From positions 620,001 to 684,000 of the forward strand of contig CAVUSI010000002.1 of the NCBI GenBank assembly GCA_963744115.1: a stretch of DNA of 64,000 bases, in the 5' to 3' direction. Under the pieces are notes generated by a model. That model saw only the letters and a program-made list of their open reading frames with translations. It ran no database searches and was not told the origin of the DNA. The position numbers were made by a program, and so were the translations under genes. The stretch is from Chersky-267 sp963744115. GTDB taxonomy: Bacteria > Chloroflexota > Limnocylindria > Limnocylindrales > CSP1-4. How positions within the stretch are numbered: the stretch's first letter is position 1; each line of letters begins with the position of its first letter. This document shows, piece after piece, positions 32,250 through 40,487 of this stretch.

Positions 32250-33212
32250 ATGAACCGATCCGCCGAACCGCCGGTCTCGCTGCAGGGGCGTGACCTGCTG
32301 AGCGCGGCGGATCTGACGGCTGCCGAAGTCGAGCTCGTCTTCGTTCGAGCGGCAGCGCTCAAGGCGGAGTTCCTGGCGACCCGACGCCATGTCGACCAGG
32401 TGCTTGCGGGTCGGACCCTGGCGATGTTGTTCCAGAAGCCGAGCCTCCGGACGCGGGTGACGTTCGAAGCGGGGATGACCCAGCTCGGCGGTCACGCCGT
32501 CCACCTGGCCACGGCCGACGTCGGGGTAGGGACCCGCGAGAGCGTGGCCGACGTCTCGCGCAATCTCGATCGGTGGGTCGACGGGATCATGGTCCGGACC
32601 TTCGCCCATGCCATCGCCGAGGAGATCGCCGCCACGGCGCACATCCCGGTCATCAACGCCCTGACCGATCTCGAGCATCCTTGCCAGGCGCTCGCCGACG
32701 TGTTCACGCTCCGGGAGCGGTTCGGCGCGCTCGACGGCCTCGTCCTCGCCTTCGTCGGCGACGGCAACAACGTCTATCACTCACTGGCCCTGCTCGGTGC
32801 GCGGATGGGCCTCGAGGTCCGGCTCGCGCATCCCGCCGGGTTCGGTCCGGACGCGGCTCTCGTCGCCCGGGCGCGAGCGCTGGCGGCCGACCCGGAGCGG
32901 ATCGTCGTCGCCCAGGATCCCCGGGCGGCCGTCCGCGGCGCCGACATCGTCTACACCGACGCTTGGACGTCGATGGGCCAGGAGGCCGAAGCGGAGCGGC
33001 GACGCACCGAATTCGCCCCGTATCGCGTCGACGAGGCGCTGCTTTCGGTCGCCGGACCGACTACCCTCGTCATGCACTGCCTGCCGGCTCACCGCGGCGA
33101 GGAGATCACGTCGGACGTGCTCGACGGTCCGCGGAGTCTCGTCCTCGAGCAGGCCGAGAACCGGCTCCACGTGCAGAAGGGATTCCTGGCCGAGAGCCTC
33201 GGGGGTCGATGA
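32250..33212 (+). CDS. argF: Ornithine carbamoyltransferase
   Basis: This 320-residue enzyme converts ornithine and carbamoyl phosphate to citrulline in arginine synthesis. The carbamoyl-phosphate loop is KPSLRTRVTFEAGM (STRTR in many homologues); HPCQALADVFTLRE, FVGDGNNVYHSLA, the ornithine-site DAWTSMGQE and the catalytic HCLPAHRGEEIT follow in order. The presence of the ornithine SMG loop argues against aspartate transcarbamoylase. ATG 32250 is preferred to the adjacent GTG 32247. No other arginine gene is nearby. The stop overlaps the next gene (ATGA). Confidence 0.92.
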   Translation: MNRSAEPPVSLQGRDLLSAADLTAAEVELVFVRAAALKAEFLATRRHVDQVLAGRTLAMLFQKPSLRTRVTFEAGMTQLGGHAVHLATADVGVGTRESVADVSRNLDRWVDGIMVRTFAHAIAEEIAATAHIPVINALTDLEHPCQALADVFTLRERFGALDGLVLAFVGDGNNVYHSLALLGARMGLEVRLAHPAGFGPDAALVARARALAADPERIVVAQDPRAAVRGADIVYTDAWTSMGQEAEAERRRTEFAPYRVDEALLSVAGPTTLVMHCLPAHRGEEITSDVLDGPRSLVLEQAENRLHVQKGFLAESLGGR

Positions 33213-34375
33213 GCGAAGAAGCCCTGTACGAGCGCTACAAGGGTGCCCTCCGAACGGGGCATGTCGCCGCGGTCCGAGGTCGGAGCGAGGACGCGATCGC
33301 GGCCTACGCCGAGGCCGCCACGCTCGCGCCCGACCGCCCGCTCCCGCACACGAGCATGGGTCGGACGCTGCTCAAGCTCGGCCGGGTCGAGGAGGCGCTC
33401 ACGGCGTTCGGGGCGGCGCTCAGGCTGGCCCCTCGCGACGAGGGCGGCCTCGCCGGTCGAGCCGATGCCCTGGTCGTCGCCGGCCGGCCGGCCGAGGCCG
33501 CCGGGGTCCTCGATCTGCTGGCCGACACGCAGGAGTCCGCGGGACGCCTGCCGGATGCCTGTGACACGGCTCGACGTGCCCTCGAGCTGGCGGAGTCGCG
33601 GGCCCGCCGCCGCTACCTGGAGACGCTCGTCGCCGAGCTGCAGAGCTGGGCGCCCGAACGCGGCGGCGCCGACCAGCTCGCACGTGCCCTGCGCGCCCTC
33701 GAGGTGCCGGCAGCCGCCAGGGCGGTGCCGGATCCGCCGCCCGGCGCGACACCGGCGCCTGCGGTGGTGGCCGTGCTCCCGGCCGAGGAAGCCGGGCCCG
33801 AGCTGCCAGCCGGGGACGCTCCGGATGCCGTCGCCGCCGAGGATGGATCGGCAGTGCAGGAGGCCCCGACCGATGCGCCGGCTCCGCCCGATCCCGGCGA
33901 CGAGCCTGCCCTGGACGCGCCCGTCGAGGTCCCGGCCGCCGCGGACGCGGCGATCCCGCCTGTCCCCGTCGCGCCAGGCATCGCCGACTGGCCGGCCATC
34001 GACCTGGTGGCGCCGCCACCCGACGTCGGCGCATTGTCGCTGGCCGTCGAGGCGGCCGTCTCGACCGGCGATCCCGGCGTCGTCCATCGGGTCATCCTCG
34101 ACGCGGTCGCCGACCTCCGCCGTGGCGGCCTGCTCGACGCCGCGGTCGATGCCTGCCAGCTCGGCCTGACGGTCGCCCCGGCGGACCCGGACATCCACCT
34201 CGCCCTGGCCGAGCTCGACCTCGACCACGGCTGGGTCGTGGCCGCCGCGGAGAAGCTGGTCCTGCTCTCGCGGTTCGTCGAGCTGACCGGCGACGAGGGG
34301 ACTCGACATCGGGTCCGGGTCGTCATGGAGACCCGCCTCCCGGACGACCGGCGACTGTCCGTCCACCCGGCCTGA
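33209..34375 (+). CDS. TPR-containing protein of unknown function
   Basis: This is a 388-residue cytoplasmic protein. Residues about 15-150 contain three to four tetratricopeptide-like units (EDAIAAYAEAATLAPDRP, VEEALTAFGAALRLAPRDE, PAEAAGVLDLLADTQE). A Pro/Ala/Asp-rich linker follows (about 170-270), and then a second helical region with TPR-like GLLDAAVDACQLGLTVAPADPDIHLALAELDLDHGW. No signal peptide or membrane helix is seen. It is translationally coupled to argF and lies 17 bases before cdaA, but its role is not predictable; TPRs suggest a scaffold. Confidence 0.75.
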   Translation: MSEEALYERYKGALRTGHVAAVRGRSEDAIAAYAEAATLAPDRPLPHTSMGRTLLKLGRVEEALTAFGAALRLAPRDEGGLAGRADALVVAGRPAEAAGVLDLLADTQESAGRLPDACDTARRALELAESRARRRYLETLVAELQSWAPERGGADQLARALRALEVPAAARAVPDPPPGATPAPAVVAVLPAEEAGPELPAGDAPDAVAAEDGSAVQEAPTDAPAPPDPGDEPALDAPVEVPAAADAAIPPVPVAPGIADWPAIDLVAPPPDVGALSLAVEAAVSTGDPGVVHRVILDAVADLRRGGLLDAAVDACQLGLTVAPADPDIHLALAELDLDHGWVVAAAEKLVLLSRFVELTGDEGTRHRVRVVMETRLPDDRRLSVHPA

Positions 34376-34377
34376 CG

Positions 34378-34383
34378 TACACT
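34378..34383 (+). promoter_or_regulatory. Likely -10 box of the cdaA operon
   Basis: TACACT ends nine bases before cdaA ATG 34393, with a weak CTGTCC 17 bases upstream as a possible -35. No Shine-Dalgarno sequence precedes the start, so the cdaA mRNA is probably leaderless or has only a couple of leader bases. Confidence 0.5.
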
Positions 34384-34392
34384 CTGGCGACG

Positions 34393-35478
34393 ATGCCGCA
34401 GGCCATCCAGTCGATCCTCGACCAGGTCCGCCTGACCACGCTGGTGGACATCGGGATCACCGCCGTCCTCATCTACTGGCTGTTCAGCCTCATCCGCGGG
34501 ACCCGGGCGGTCCGCCTGGTGATCGGTGTCAGCGTCCTCTTCGCGGTCTACGCCGCGGCGCGCCTGCTCAACCTCCAGCTCCTGCGCCAGATCCTCGAGA
34601 CCGGCGCGATCGTCGGCGTCTTCGCCCTCGTGGTGGTCTTCCAGCCCGAGCTCCGGCGCGCCCTCGAACGGATCGGGCGGGTCGGCTCGATGGCCTGGTT
34701 GTTCTCGCCGGCCGATGAGCGCAGCGCCGAGCACATGGCGGCGGAGATCGCCCGGGCCGCCGCCGTCCTCGCCTCGCAGGGCCACGGCGCCCTGATCGTC
34801 ATCGAGCGCGACACCGGCCTGGAGGAGATCGCCGAGTCGGGGGTCATGATCCACGCCGACCTGTCGGCCGACCTGCTCGCCACGATCTTCATGCCTCGGA
34901 CCGCCCTCCACGACGGCGCCGTCATCGTCCGCGGCGAGAAGATCGTCGCGGCCGGAGCGCTCCTGCCGCTCGCCGAGATGACCGTCCAGTCCGAGCGCCT
35001 CGGGACACGCCACCGGGCGGCCCTGGGCATCGCCGAGCAGACCGACGCGGTCGTGGTCGTCGTCAGCGAGGAGAGCGCGCAAGTCAGCCTGGTGGAGCGC
35101 TCCCGGATCCGGCGCAACCTCAACGAGGCGCAGCTGACCCGGGCCATCGTCCAGCTCCTCCATCCAGGCGGGGGCCGATCGATCGTCGAACGCGGGACCG
35201 GTGCGGTCCGCTCGGTCTCGGTCTCGCGCCCGCAGACCGGTCGGGTCGGTCTGGGCCGCCTCAGCCGCCGATCGACCGTTCCGGCCGGTGCCGCCCCGAC
35301 GCTGGTCGCCGTCCCATCGCCCGAACCCGCCGGTCCGGTCGGCGGCCCGACCGATCCGCAGACGGTGGTGACCGACGCATCCGCCGACGCACCCACCCCT
35401 GAGGCGCCGGTCGCCGACGCACCGCCCGGACCGGCGTCGGCCGCGACGGACACGCCCGCGGCCTCCTCTCGTCGATGA
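34393..35478 (+). CDS. cdaA: Diadenylate cyclase CdaA
   Basis: This 361-residue membrane enzyme makes c-di-AMP from two ATP. Three N-terminal hydrophobic helices (about 15-85, starting TTLVDIGITAVLIYWLF) are followed by the DisA_N/DAC domain. The signature DGAVIV begins near residue 173 and RHRAALGIAE near 206. From about 275 a Pro/Ala/Thr-rich tail of some 85 residues is added beyond the usual end. It is followed with overlap by cdaR, then glmM: the conserved regulatory trio linking c-di-AMP to wall precursor supply. Confidence 0.95.
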   Translation: MPQAIQSILDQVRLTTLVDIGITAVLIYWLFSLIRGTRAVRLVIGVSVLFAVYAAARLLNLQLLRQILETGAIVGVFALVVVFQPELRRALERIGRVGSMAWLFSPADERSAEHMAAEIARAAAVLASQGHGALIVIERDTGLEEIAESGVMIHADLSADLLATIFMPRTALHDGAVIVRGEKIVAAGALLPLAEMTVQSERLGTRHRAALGIAEQTDAVVVVVSEESAQVSLVERSRIRRNLNEAQLTRAIVQLLHPGGGRSIVERGTGAVRSVSVSRPQTGRVGLGRLSRRSTVPAGAAPTLVAVPSPEPAGPVGGPTDPQTVVTDASADAPTPEAPVADAPPGPASAATDTPAASSRR

Positions 35479-36734
35479 GACGGGCCTTCCAGTTCGTCGT
35501 TCGGAACTGGCCGTTGAAGCTGGCCGCGATCATCCTCGCCACGTTCCTGTACGCCGGGCTCGTCCTGTCGCAGAGCGCCCAGGTCTGGACCGGCAGCGTG
35601 CCGATCGTCCCGCTGAAGCTCCCGACCTCGGCCGTCCTGTTGAGCAACCTGCCGTCCGTCACGAGCATCCGCTACTTCGCCCCGGCCGTCGTGGCCGAGC
35701 GGATCAACAGCTCGAGCTTCAGTGCCACCGTCGACCTGTCGTCGGCCCAGGCCCAGACCGACAACCCGATCGTCATCGAGAAGGTGACCGTCACCGCGAC
35801 CGATCCCCGCGTCACGATCCTCGATTACGATCCGCCGTCGATCATCGTCCGGCTGGATCCGCTCGTCTCGAAGACAGTCCCGATCGCGGTCGACCACGGC
35901 ACCGTGCCGCCCGGGCTCCAGCTCCGCGAGCCGGTCCTGTCGGCGAACGAGGCGACGGTGTCCGGGCCGGAATCCGTCGTGCGGCTGGTCACCACGGCCG
36001 AGGCCCGCGTCGTCGTCCAGCCATCGGGCATCGATGTCGACCAGACGGTCGACCTGGTCGCCGTCGACGCTCGCGGCGAGGTCCAGAGCCCGGTCGACAT
36101 CGAGCCGTCGAGCGTCCACGTCAAGATCTCCGTCGGGAGCGGCCTCCAGACCAAGCAGCTGCCGGTGAACCCGGTCGTGACCGGGACGCCGGCGACCGGG
36201 TTCGAGATCGACGCCGTGACCGTCGAACCGGCGATCGTCAGCGTCGAGGGTGACGCCGATGCCCTGGCGAGCCTGTCGCGCCTTGACACCCAGCCCGTCT
36301 CGATCAGCGGTGCGGCGACGGACATCACCCGGACGGTCGTCCTCGACATCCCCGCCGGGGTCGATCCGCTGGCGGACAGCGAGGTGACGATGAAGATCAC
36401 CCTCCGTCCCGTCGCGGCGACCCGGACCTACTCGGCCGGGATCGTCCTGTCGGGCGCTCGGGACGACCGAACCTACGACCTGTCCACGGCATCCATCCTG
36501 GTCACGGTCGGCGGGACGGTCGAGGCGCTCGACGCGCTCGACCCGCGGACGCTCGCCGTGGTGGTCGACGTCGACGGCCTGGGGCCCGGCAGTCACAAGG
36601 TCAAGCCGAAGCTGACGCTGCCGGCCGACGTCAACGTCGTGGCGATGAGTCCGCCCGAGGTGACGGTCACGGTGACCGAGAACGCCAGCCCGCCGCCGTC
36701 CGAGAGCCCGATCCCCTCGCCGAGCGGGCCGTAG
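35475..36734 (+). CDS. cdaR: YbbR-domain regulator CdaR
   Basis: This is a 419-residue protein with an N-terminal membrane anchor (NWPLKLAAIILATFLYAGLVL, about 10-30) and an extracytoplasmic region made of repeated YbbR domains. These are recognisable by recurring VxV...SG..V..V..A.V-type beta repeats, for example near 145-180, 220-255 and 300-350. The end is Pro/Ser-rich (ASPPPSESPIPSPSGP). In Firmicutes CdaR binds CdaA and modulates its activity. ATG overlaps the cdaA stop; glmM starts right after its stop. Confidence 0.9.
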   Translation: MRRAFQFVVRNWPLKLAAIILATFLYAGLVLSQSAQVWTGSVPIVPLKLPTSAVLLSNLPSVTSIRYFAPAVVAERINSSSFSATVDLSSAQAQTDNPIVIEKVTVTATDPRVTILDYDPPSIIVRLDPLVSKTVPIAVDHGTVPPGLQLREPVLSANEATVSGPESVVRLVTTAEARVVVQPSGIDVDQTVDLVAVDARGEVQSPVDIEPSSVHVKISVGSGLQTKQLPVNPVVTGTPATGFEIDAVTVEPAIVSVEGDADALASLSRLDTQPVSISGAATDITRTVVLDIPAGVDPLADSEVTMKITLRPVAATRTYSAGIVLSGARDDRTYDLSTASILVTVGGTVEALDALDPRTLAVVVDVDGLGPGSHKVKPKLTLPADVNVVAMSPPEVTVTVTENASPPPSESPIPSPSGP

Positions 36735-38066
36735 ATGGCCCGCCTCTTCGGGACGGACGGGATCCGGGGCGTCGCGAATATCGACCTGAAGCCGACGGTC
36801 GCCCACGACCTGGGCCGCGCCGTCGCGCATCGGCTGGCCGGCCCGGGACGAGCGATCGTCGTCGGCCAGGACACCCGTCGTTCGGGCGACATGTTCGTGG
36901 CGGCGATCGTCAGCGGGGCGACCAGCCTGGGGGTGGACGTCCACCGGGTCGGCGTCGTGCCGACGCCCGCCCTCGCCTTCCTCGCCGGGTCCGGCGACTT
37001 CGCCGCCGGGATCATGGTCTCGGCATCGCACAATCCGGCCGACGACAACGGGTTGAAGGTCCTCGACTCGTCCGGGCTCAAGCTCGATGACGACATCGAG
37101 GATGAGCTCGAGCGGCTCATCTGGCGATCGGGCGAGCTGGGCTCGGTGAGCAACGCCGGGATCGGTCGATCGATCGACGGGACCGCTCTTGTCGAGCGCT
37201 ACCTCCGGCATCGGATCACGCTGGCCCGGTCGATCCGGACCGACCTACGGATCGTGCTCGACTGCGCCAACGGGTCGGGTTGCCTCGTCGGCGAGGACAT
37301 CCTCGCAGCCACCGGCGCGCGGGTCGAGGTGATCAACGCCGAGCCGGATGGGGCCAACATCAACCTCGGCTGCGGCGCGACCGCCCCGGGAGCCCTCGCC
37401 GCGGCGGTGGTCGAGCGTGGTGCGGACATCGGCTTCGCCCTCGACGGCGACGCCGATCGGTGCGTCGCGGTGGACGCGTCCGGTCGGGTGGTCGACGGCG
37501 ACCAGCTCATCGGCCTGCTGGCCCTCGATCGGCTGGCCAGGGGCGTCCTCGACGGGGGCGGGCTCGTCGTGTCGGTCCTGTCGAACGGCGGGCTGCAGGG
37601 CGCGATCGAATCGGCCGGCGGCCAGGTCATCCGGACCCCCGTGGGCGACAAGTACATCCTCGAGGGGATGCAGGTCTCCGGGGCCGTCCTGGGCGGAGAG
37701 AAGAGCGGTCACGTGATCATCCGCGAGCACAGCACGTCGGGCGACGGCCTGGTGACCGCCCTCGAGGTCCTGCGCGTCGTCAGCCGTCGGGAACGACCCA
37801 TCGCCGAGCTGGCCGCCGAGATCCCCCTCCTGCCCCAGCAGCAACGCGCGGTCCCCGCTCGTCACAGGGACCAGTGGGAGGGGGATCCGGTCCTCCAGCG
37901 TGCCATCGGCCAGGCCACCGCCAGGCTGGGCGCGACGGGACGGATCCTCGTTCGACCGTCCGGCACCGAACCCGCCCTCCGGGTCATGGTCGAGGGGGCG
38001 GATGCCACCCTCGTCGGCGAGCTGGCCGACGAGATCGCGACCCTCGCGGGGGAGCGTCTAAACTAG
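36735..38066 (+). CDS. glmM: Phosphoglucosamine mutase
   Basis: This 443-residue enzyme interconverts GlcN-6-P and GlcN-1-P. The start MARLFGTDGIRGVAN, the catalytic phosphoserine loop SASHNPADDNG (near residue 97), metal-binding DGDADR (near 237) and the phosphate-binding RPSGTEPALRVMVEG near the end are all present. Its sugar-binding loop GEKSGHVI distinguishes GlmM from other phosphohexomutases. It abuts cdaR without a gap; GlmM is a known CdaA partner in Firmicutes. Confidence 0.97.
   Translation: MARLFGTDGIRGVANIDLKPTVAHDLGRAVAHRLAGPGRAIVVGQDTRRSGDMFVAAIVSGATSLGVDVHRVGVVPTPALAFLAGSGDFAAGIMVSASHNPADDNGLKVLDSSGLKLDDDIEDELERLIWRSGELGSVSNAGIGRSIDGTALVERYLRHRITLARSIRTDLRIVLDCANGSGCLVGEDILAATGARVEVINAEPDGANINLGCGATAPGALAAAVVERGADIGFALDGDADRCVAVDASGRVVDGDQLIGLLALDRLARGVLDGGGLVVSVLSNGGLQGAIESAGGQVIRTPVGDKYILEGMQVSGAVLGGEKSGHVIIREHSTSGDGLVTALEVLRVVSRRERPIAELAAEIPLLPQQQRAVPARHRDQWEGDPVLQRAIGQATARLGATGRILVRPSGTEPALRVMVEGADATLVGELADEIATLAGERLN
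38059..38064 (+). promoter_or_regulatory. Candidate -10 box of glmS
   Basis: TAAACT overlaps the glmM stop codon and would give a leader of about 44 nt carrying CAGGAGAC ahead of glmS ATG 38115. No -35 is clear. The leader is far too short for a glmS ribozyme. Confidence 0.4.
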
Positions 38067-38114
38067 CCCAGCCCGGCGGGTCGCCCCCGGGTCGCTCAGG
38101 AGACTCGGAACGAC

Positions 38115-39944
38115 ATGTGCGGGATCGTCGGCTACACCGGTCCGCGGGAAGCGGGGCCGATCCTCATCGAGGGACTCAAGCGGCTCGAGTACCGTGGCTA
38201 CGACTCGGCCGGGATCGCCCTGGTCGACGACGCCGGCGACCTGTTCGTCGAGAAGAAGGCCGGCAAGCTGGCCAATCTCCAGACGGCCATCGCCGATCGG
38301 ACCCCCCACGCTGCCATCGGTCTGGCCCACACGCGCTGGGCGACCCACGGTCGACCGAACGACCTCAACGCCCATCCGCACCAGGACTGCACCGGCGACA
38401 TCACGGTCATCCACAACGGCATCATCGAGAACTTCCGCGAGCTTCGCGACGGGCTCGAGGCGCGCGGCCACGTCCTGACGTCCGAGACGGACACGGAGGC
38501 GATCGCCCATCTCATCGAGGAGGCGTACGCGGGGGACCTGGCGGATGCGGTCCGCGATGCCCTGTGCCGGGTCCGCGGCGCGTACGCCCTCGCGGTCATG
38601 CACCGAGGCGAGCCGGATCGGCTCATCGGCGCCCGGATGGACGTGCCGCTGGTGGTCGGCGTCGGTGACGGCGAGAGCTTCCTGGCCAGCGACGTCGCGG
38701 CGATCCTGGCCCACACCGATCAGGTCATCTTCCTCGAGGAGGGCGACGTCGCCGACCTCCGGCCGTGGGGCGTCACGATCACCGATGTCGCCGGCGACCC
38801 GATCGAACGCGCGGTGAGCACCATCGACTGGACGCCCGAGGCCGCCGAGAAGGGCGGCTACGAGCACTTCATGCTCAAGGAGATGCATGAGCAGCCGACG
38901 GCGCTGCTCCAGGCGATCACCGGCCGGGTGACCGCCGACGACCGGATCGAGGTCCTCGAGCTCGCCGACCTGGGCGACCTCCTCCGGACGATCGACCGGG
39001 TCGAGCTCATCGCCTGCGGGACCGCCTATTACGCGTCGCTGGTCGGGGCCGCCGCGATCCAGGACTGGGTCGGGATCCCAGCCCGGGCCAACATCGGCTC
39101 CGAGTTCCGCTACAGCCCACCGCCGCTCGACGAGCGGACGCTGGTCATCGCGGTGACCCAGTCGGGCGAGACCGCCGACACGATCGCCCCGACCCGGCTC
39201 GCGCGCGAGCGCGGCTGCCCGGTCATCGCGGTCACCAACACCGTCGGCTCGGCGATCACCCGCGAGGCGGCCGCGGTGCTCTTCCTGCAGGCCGGCCCCG
39301 AGATCGCCGTGGCCGCCTCGAAGACGTTCGTCACCCAGGTCACCACCGTGGTCATCCTCGCCGCCGCCATCGCCAAGGCACGCGGCCGCCTCGGGGCGGA
39401 GCAGGAGCTCGAGCTCGGCGCCGCCCTCCGTCGCCTGCCGAAGCAGGCGCAGACGGCGCTCGATTCGGCGAGCGGCGTGCCCGAGCTGGCGCGTCGTTAC
39501 GTGAATTCGCGTGGGTTCATGTTCGTCGGGCGCGGCTATACCTACCCGGCCGCGCTCGAGGGGGCGCTCAAGCTCAAGGAGGTCAGCTACGTCCATGCCG
39601 AGGGCTACGCCGCCGGCGAGCTGAAGCATGGCCCGATCTCGCTGCTCGACGCCGAAGTCCCGCTGGTGGCCGTGGCCACCCGATCGTCGGTTTACGACAA
39701 GCTCATCAGCAACGTCATGGAAGGGCGGGCTCGCGACGCTCGGGTGATCGCGGTCGCGTCCGAGGGCGACGTCCAGATCGAGCGCTTCGCCGACGAGGTC
39801 CTGTGGGTCCCCGATACCCACGAGGCACTGAGCCCGGTCCTCGCCATCATCCCGCTCCAGCTGTTCGCCTACTACACGGCGATCGCCCGCGGCACCGACG
39901 TCGACCAGCCGCGCAACCTGGCCAAGTCCGTCACGGTCGAATAG
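38115..39944 (+). CDS. glmS: Glutamine-fructose-6-phosphate aminotransferase
   Basis: This 609-residue enzyme makes GlcN-6-P, the first step to UDP-GlcNAc. The catalytic cysteine follows the initiator methionine (MCGIVGYTGPREA), with ARTHRWATHG-like HTRWATHGRPNDLNAHPH in the glutaminase domain. Two SIS domains follow (GTAYYASLVG, TQSGETADT, GRGYTYPAALEGALKLKEVSYVHAEG). The ending DVDQPRNLAKSVTVE is canonical. It completes cdaA-cdaR-glmM-glmS. Confidence 0.98.
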   Translation: MCGIVGYTGPREAGPILIEGLKRLEYRGYDSAGIALVDDAGDLFVEKKAGKLANLQTAIADRTPHAAIGLAHTRWATHGRPNDLNAHPHQDCTGDITVIHNGIIENFRELRDGLEARGHVLTSETDTEAIAHLIEEAYAGDLADAVRDALCRVRGAYALAVMHRGEPDRLIGARMDVPLVVGVGDGESFLASDVAAILAHTDQVIFLEEGDVADLRPWGVTITDVAGDPIERAVSTIDWTPEAAEKGGYEHFMLKEMHEQPTALLQAITGRVTADDRIEVLELADLGDLLRTIDRVELIACGTAYYASLVGAAAIQDWVGIPARANIGSEFRYSPPPLDERTLVIAVTQSGETADTIAPTRLARERGCPVIAVTNTVGSAITREAAAVLFLQAGPEIAVAASKTFVTQVTTVVILAAAIAKARGRLGAEQELELGAALRRLPKQAQTALDSASGVPELARRYVNSRGFMFVGRGYTYPAALEGALKLKEVSYVHAEGYAAGELKHGPISLLDAEVPLVAVATRSSVYDKLISNVMEGRARDARVIAVASEGDVQIERFADEVLWVPDTHEALSPVLAIIPLQLFAYYTAIARGTDVDQPRNLAKSVTVE

Positions 39945-39947
39945 CCG

Positions 39948-40487
39948 ATGGGCGACGACGGGAGCGCCCCCGAGGCCGCCGCGCCAGGTGTCGTCCCGTC
40001 GGGTACCACCGAGCTGGGGATCGACATCATCAAGGTCGACCGCATCCGGGCGGCACTCGACCGGTTCGGACCGCGCTTCTCGGGCCGCGTCCTGACCCCT
40101 GCCGAGGCCCGTTACGTGCGCGACCGCCCGGAGACCTTCGCCGGGCGCTGGGCGGCGAAGGAGGCGGTCAGCAAGGTCCTCGGACTGGGGGTCCGCGGGA
40201 TCGGCTGGCGCGACATCGAGATCGAGCGCCTGCCGACCGGTCAGCCCGCGGTCCGGCTCCACGGCCGTGCGGCCGCCCGGTCCGATCAGCTCGGCATGGA
40301 GCGGATCGCGGTCTCGATCACCCACGAATCCGACTACGCGGTCGCGATCGCCTTCGGCATCCGGACCGCCGGCGGACGGTATGTCTTCCCGCCCGACATC
40401 GAGGCACGGCTGGACGATCGTGAGCGCCAGCTCCTGGCCCGGATGGACCGGCTCCAGGCGCTCGCGTCGGAGGCCGAACGTGGCTGA
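39948..40487 (+). CDS. acpS: Holo-[acyl-carrier-protein] synthase
   Basis: This enzyme transfers 4'-phosphopantetheine to acyl carrier protein. The magnesium Asp is in LGIDIIKVDRI (near residue 26) and the second motif is FAGRWAAKEAVSKVLG (Glu and Lys near 70). At 179 residues it exceeds the usual 120-130. Extra length is an N-terminal 20 residues (GDDGSAPEAAAPGVVPSG) and a helical C-terminus from about 143 (PPDIEARLDDRERQLLARM). It overlaps nnrD, and acpS-nnrD-alr is a common bacterial order. Confidence 0.92.
   Translation: MGDDGSAPEAAAPGVVPSGTTELGIDIIKVDRIRAALDRFGPRFSGRVLTPAEARYVRDRPETFAGRWAAKEAVSKVLGLGVRGIGWRDIEIERLPTGQPAVRLHGRAAARSDQLGMERIAVSITHESDYAVAIAFGIRTAGGRYVFPPDIEARLDDRERQLLARMDRLQALASEAERG

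Noticed and set aside
34548..37211. Minus-strand open frame of 887 codons over cdaA-cdaR-glmM
   Set aside because: Antisense to three conserved genes; composition Asp/Arg/Gly-rich without fold signals.
38065..38114. glmS ribozyme ahead of glmS
   Set aside because: The 48-base gap is too short for the ribozyme and shows no matching core.
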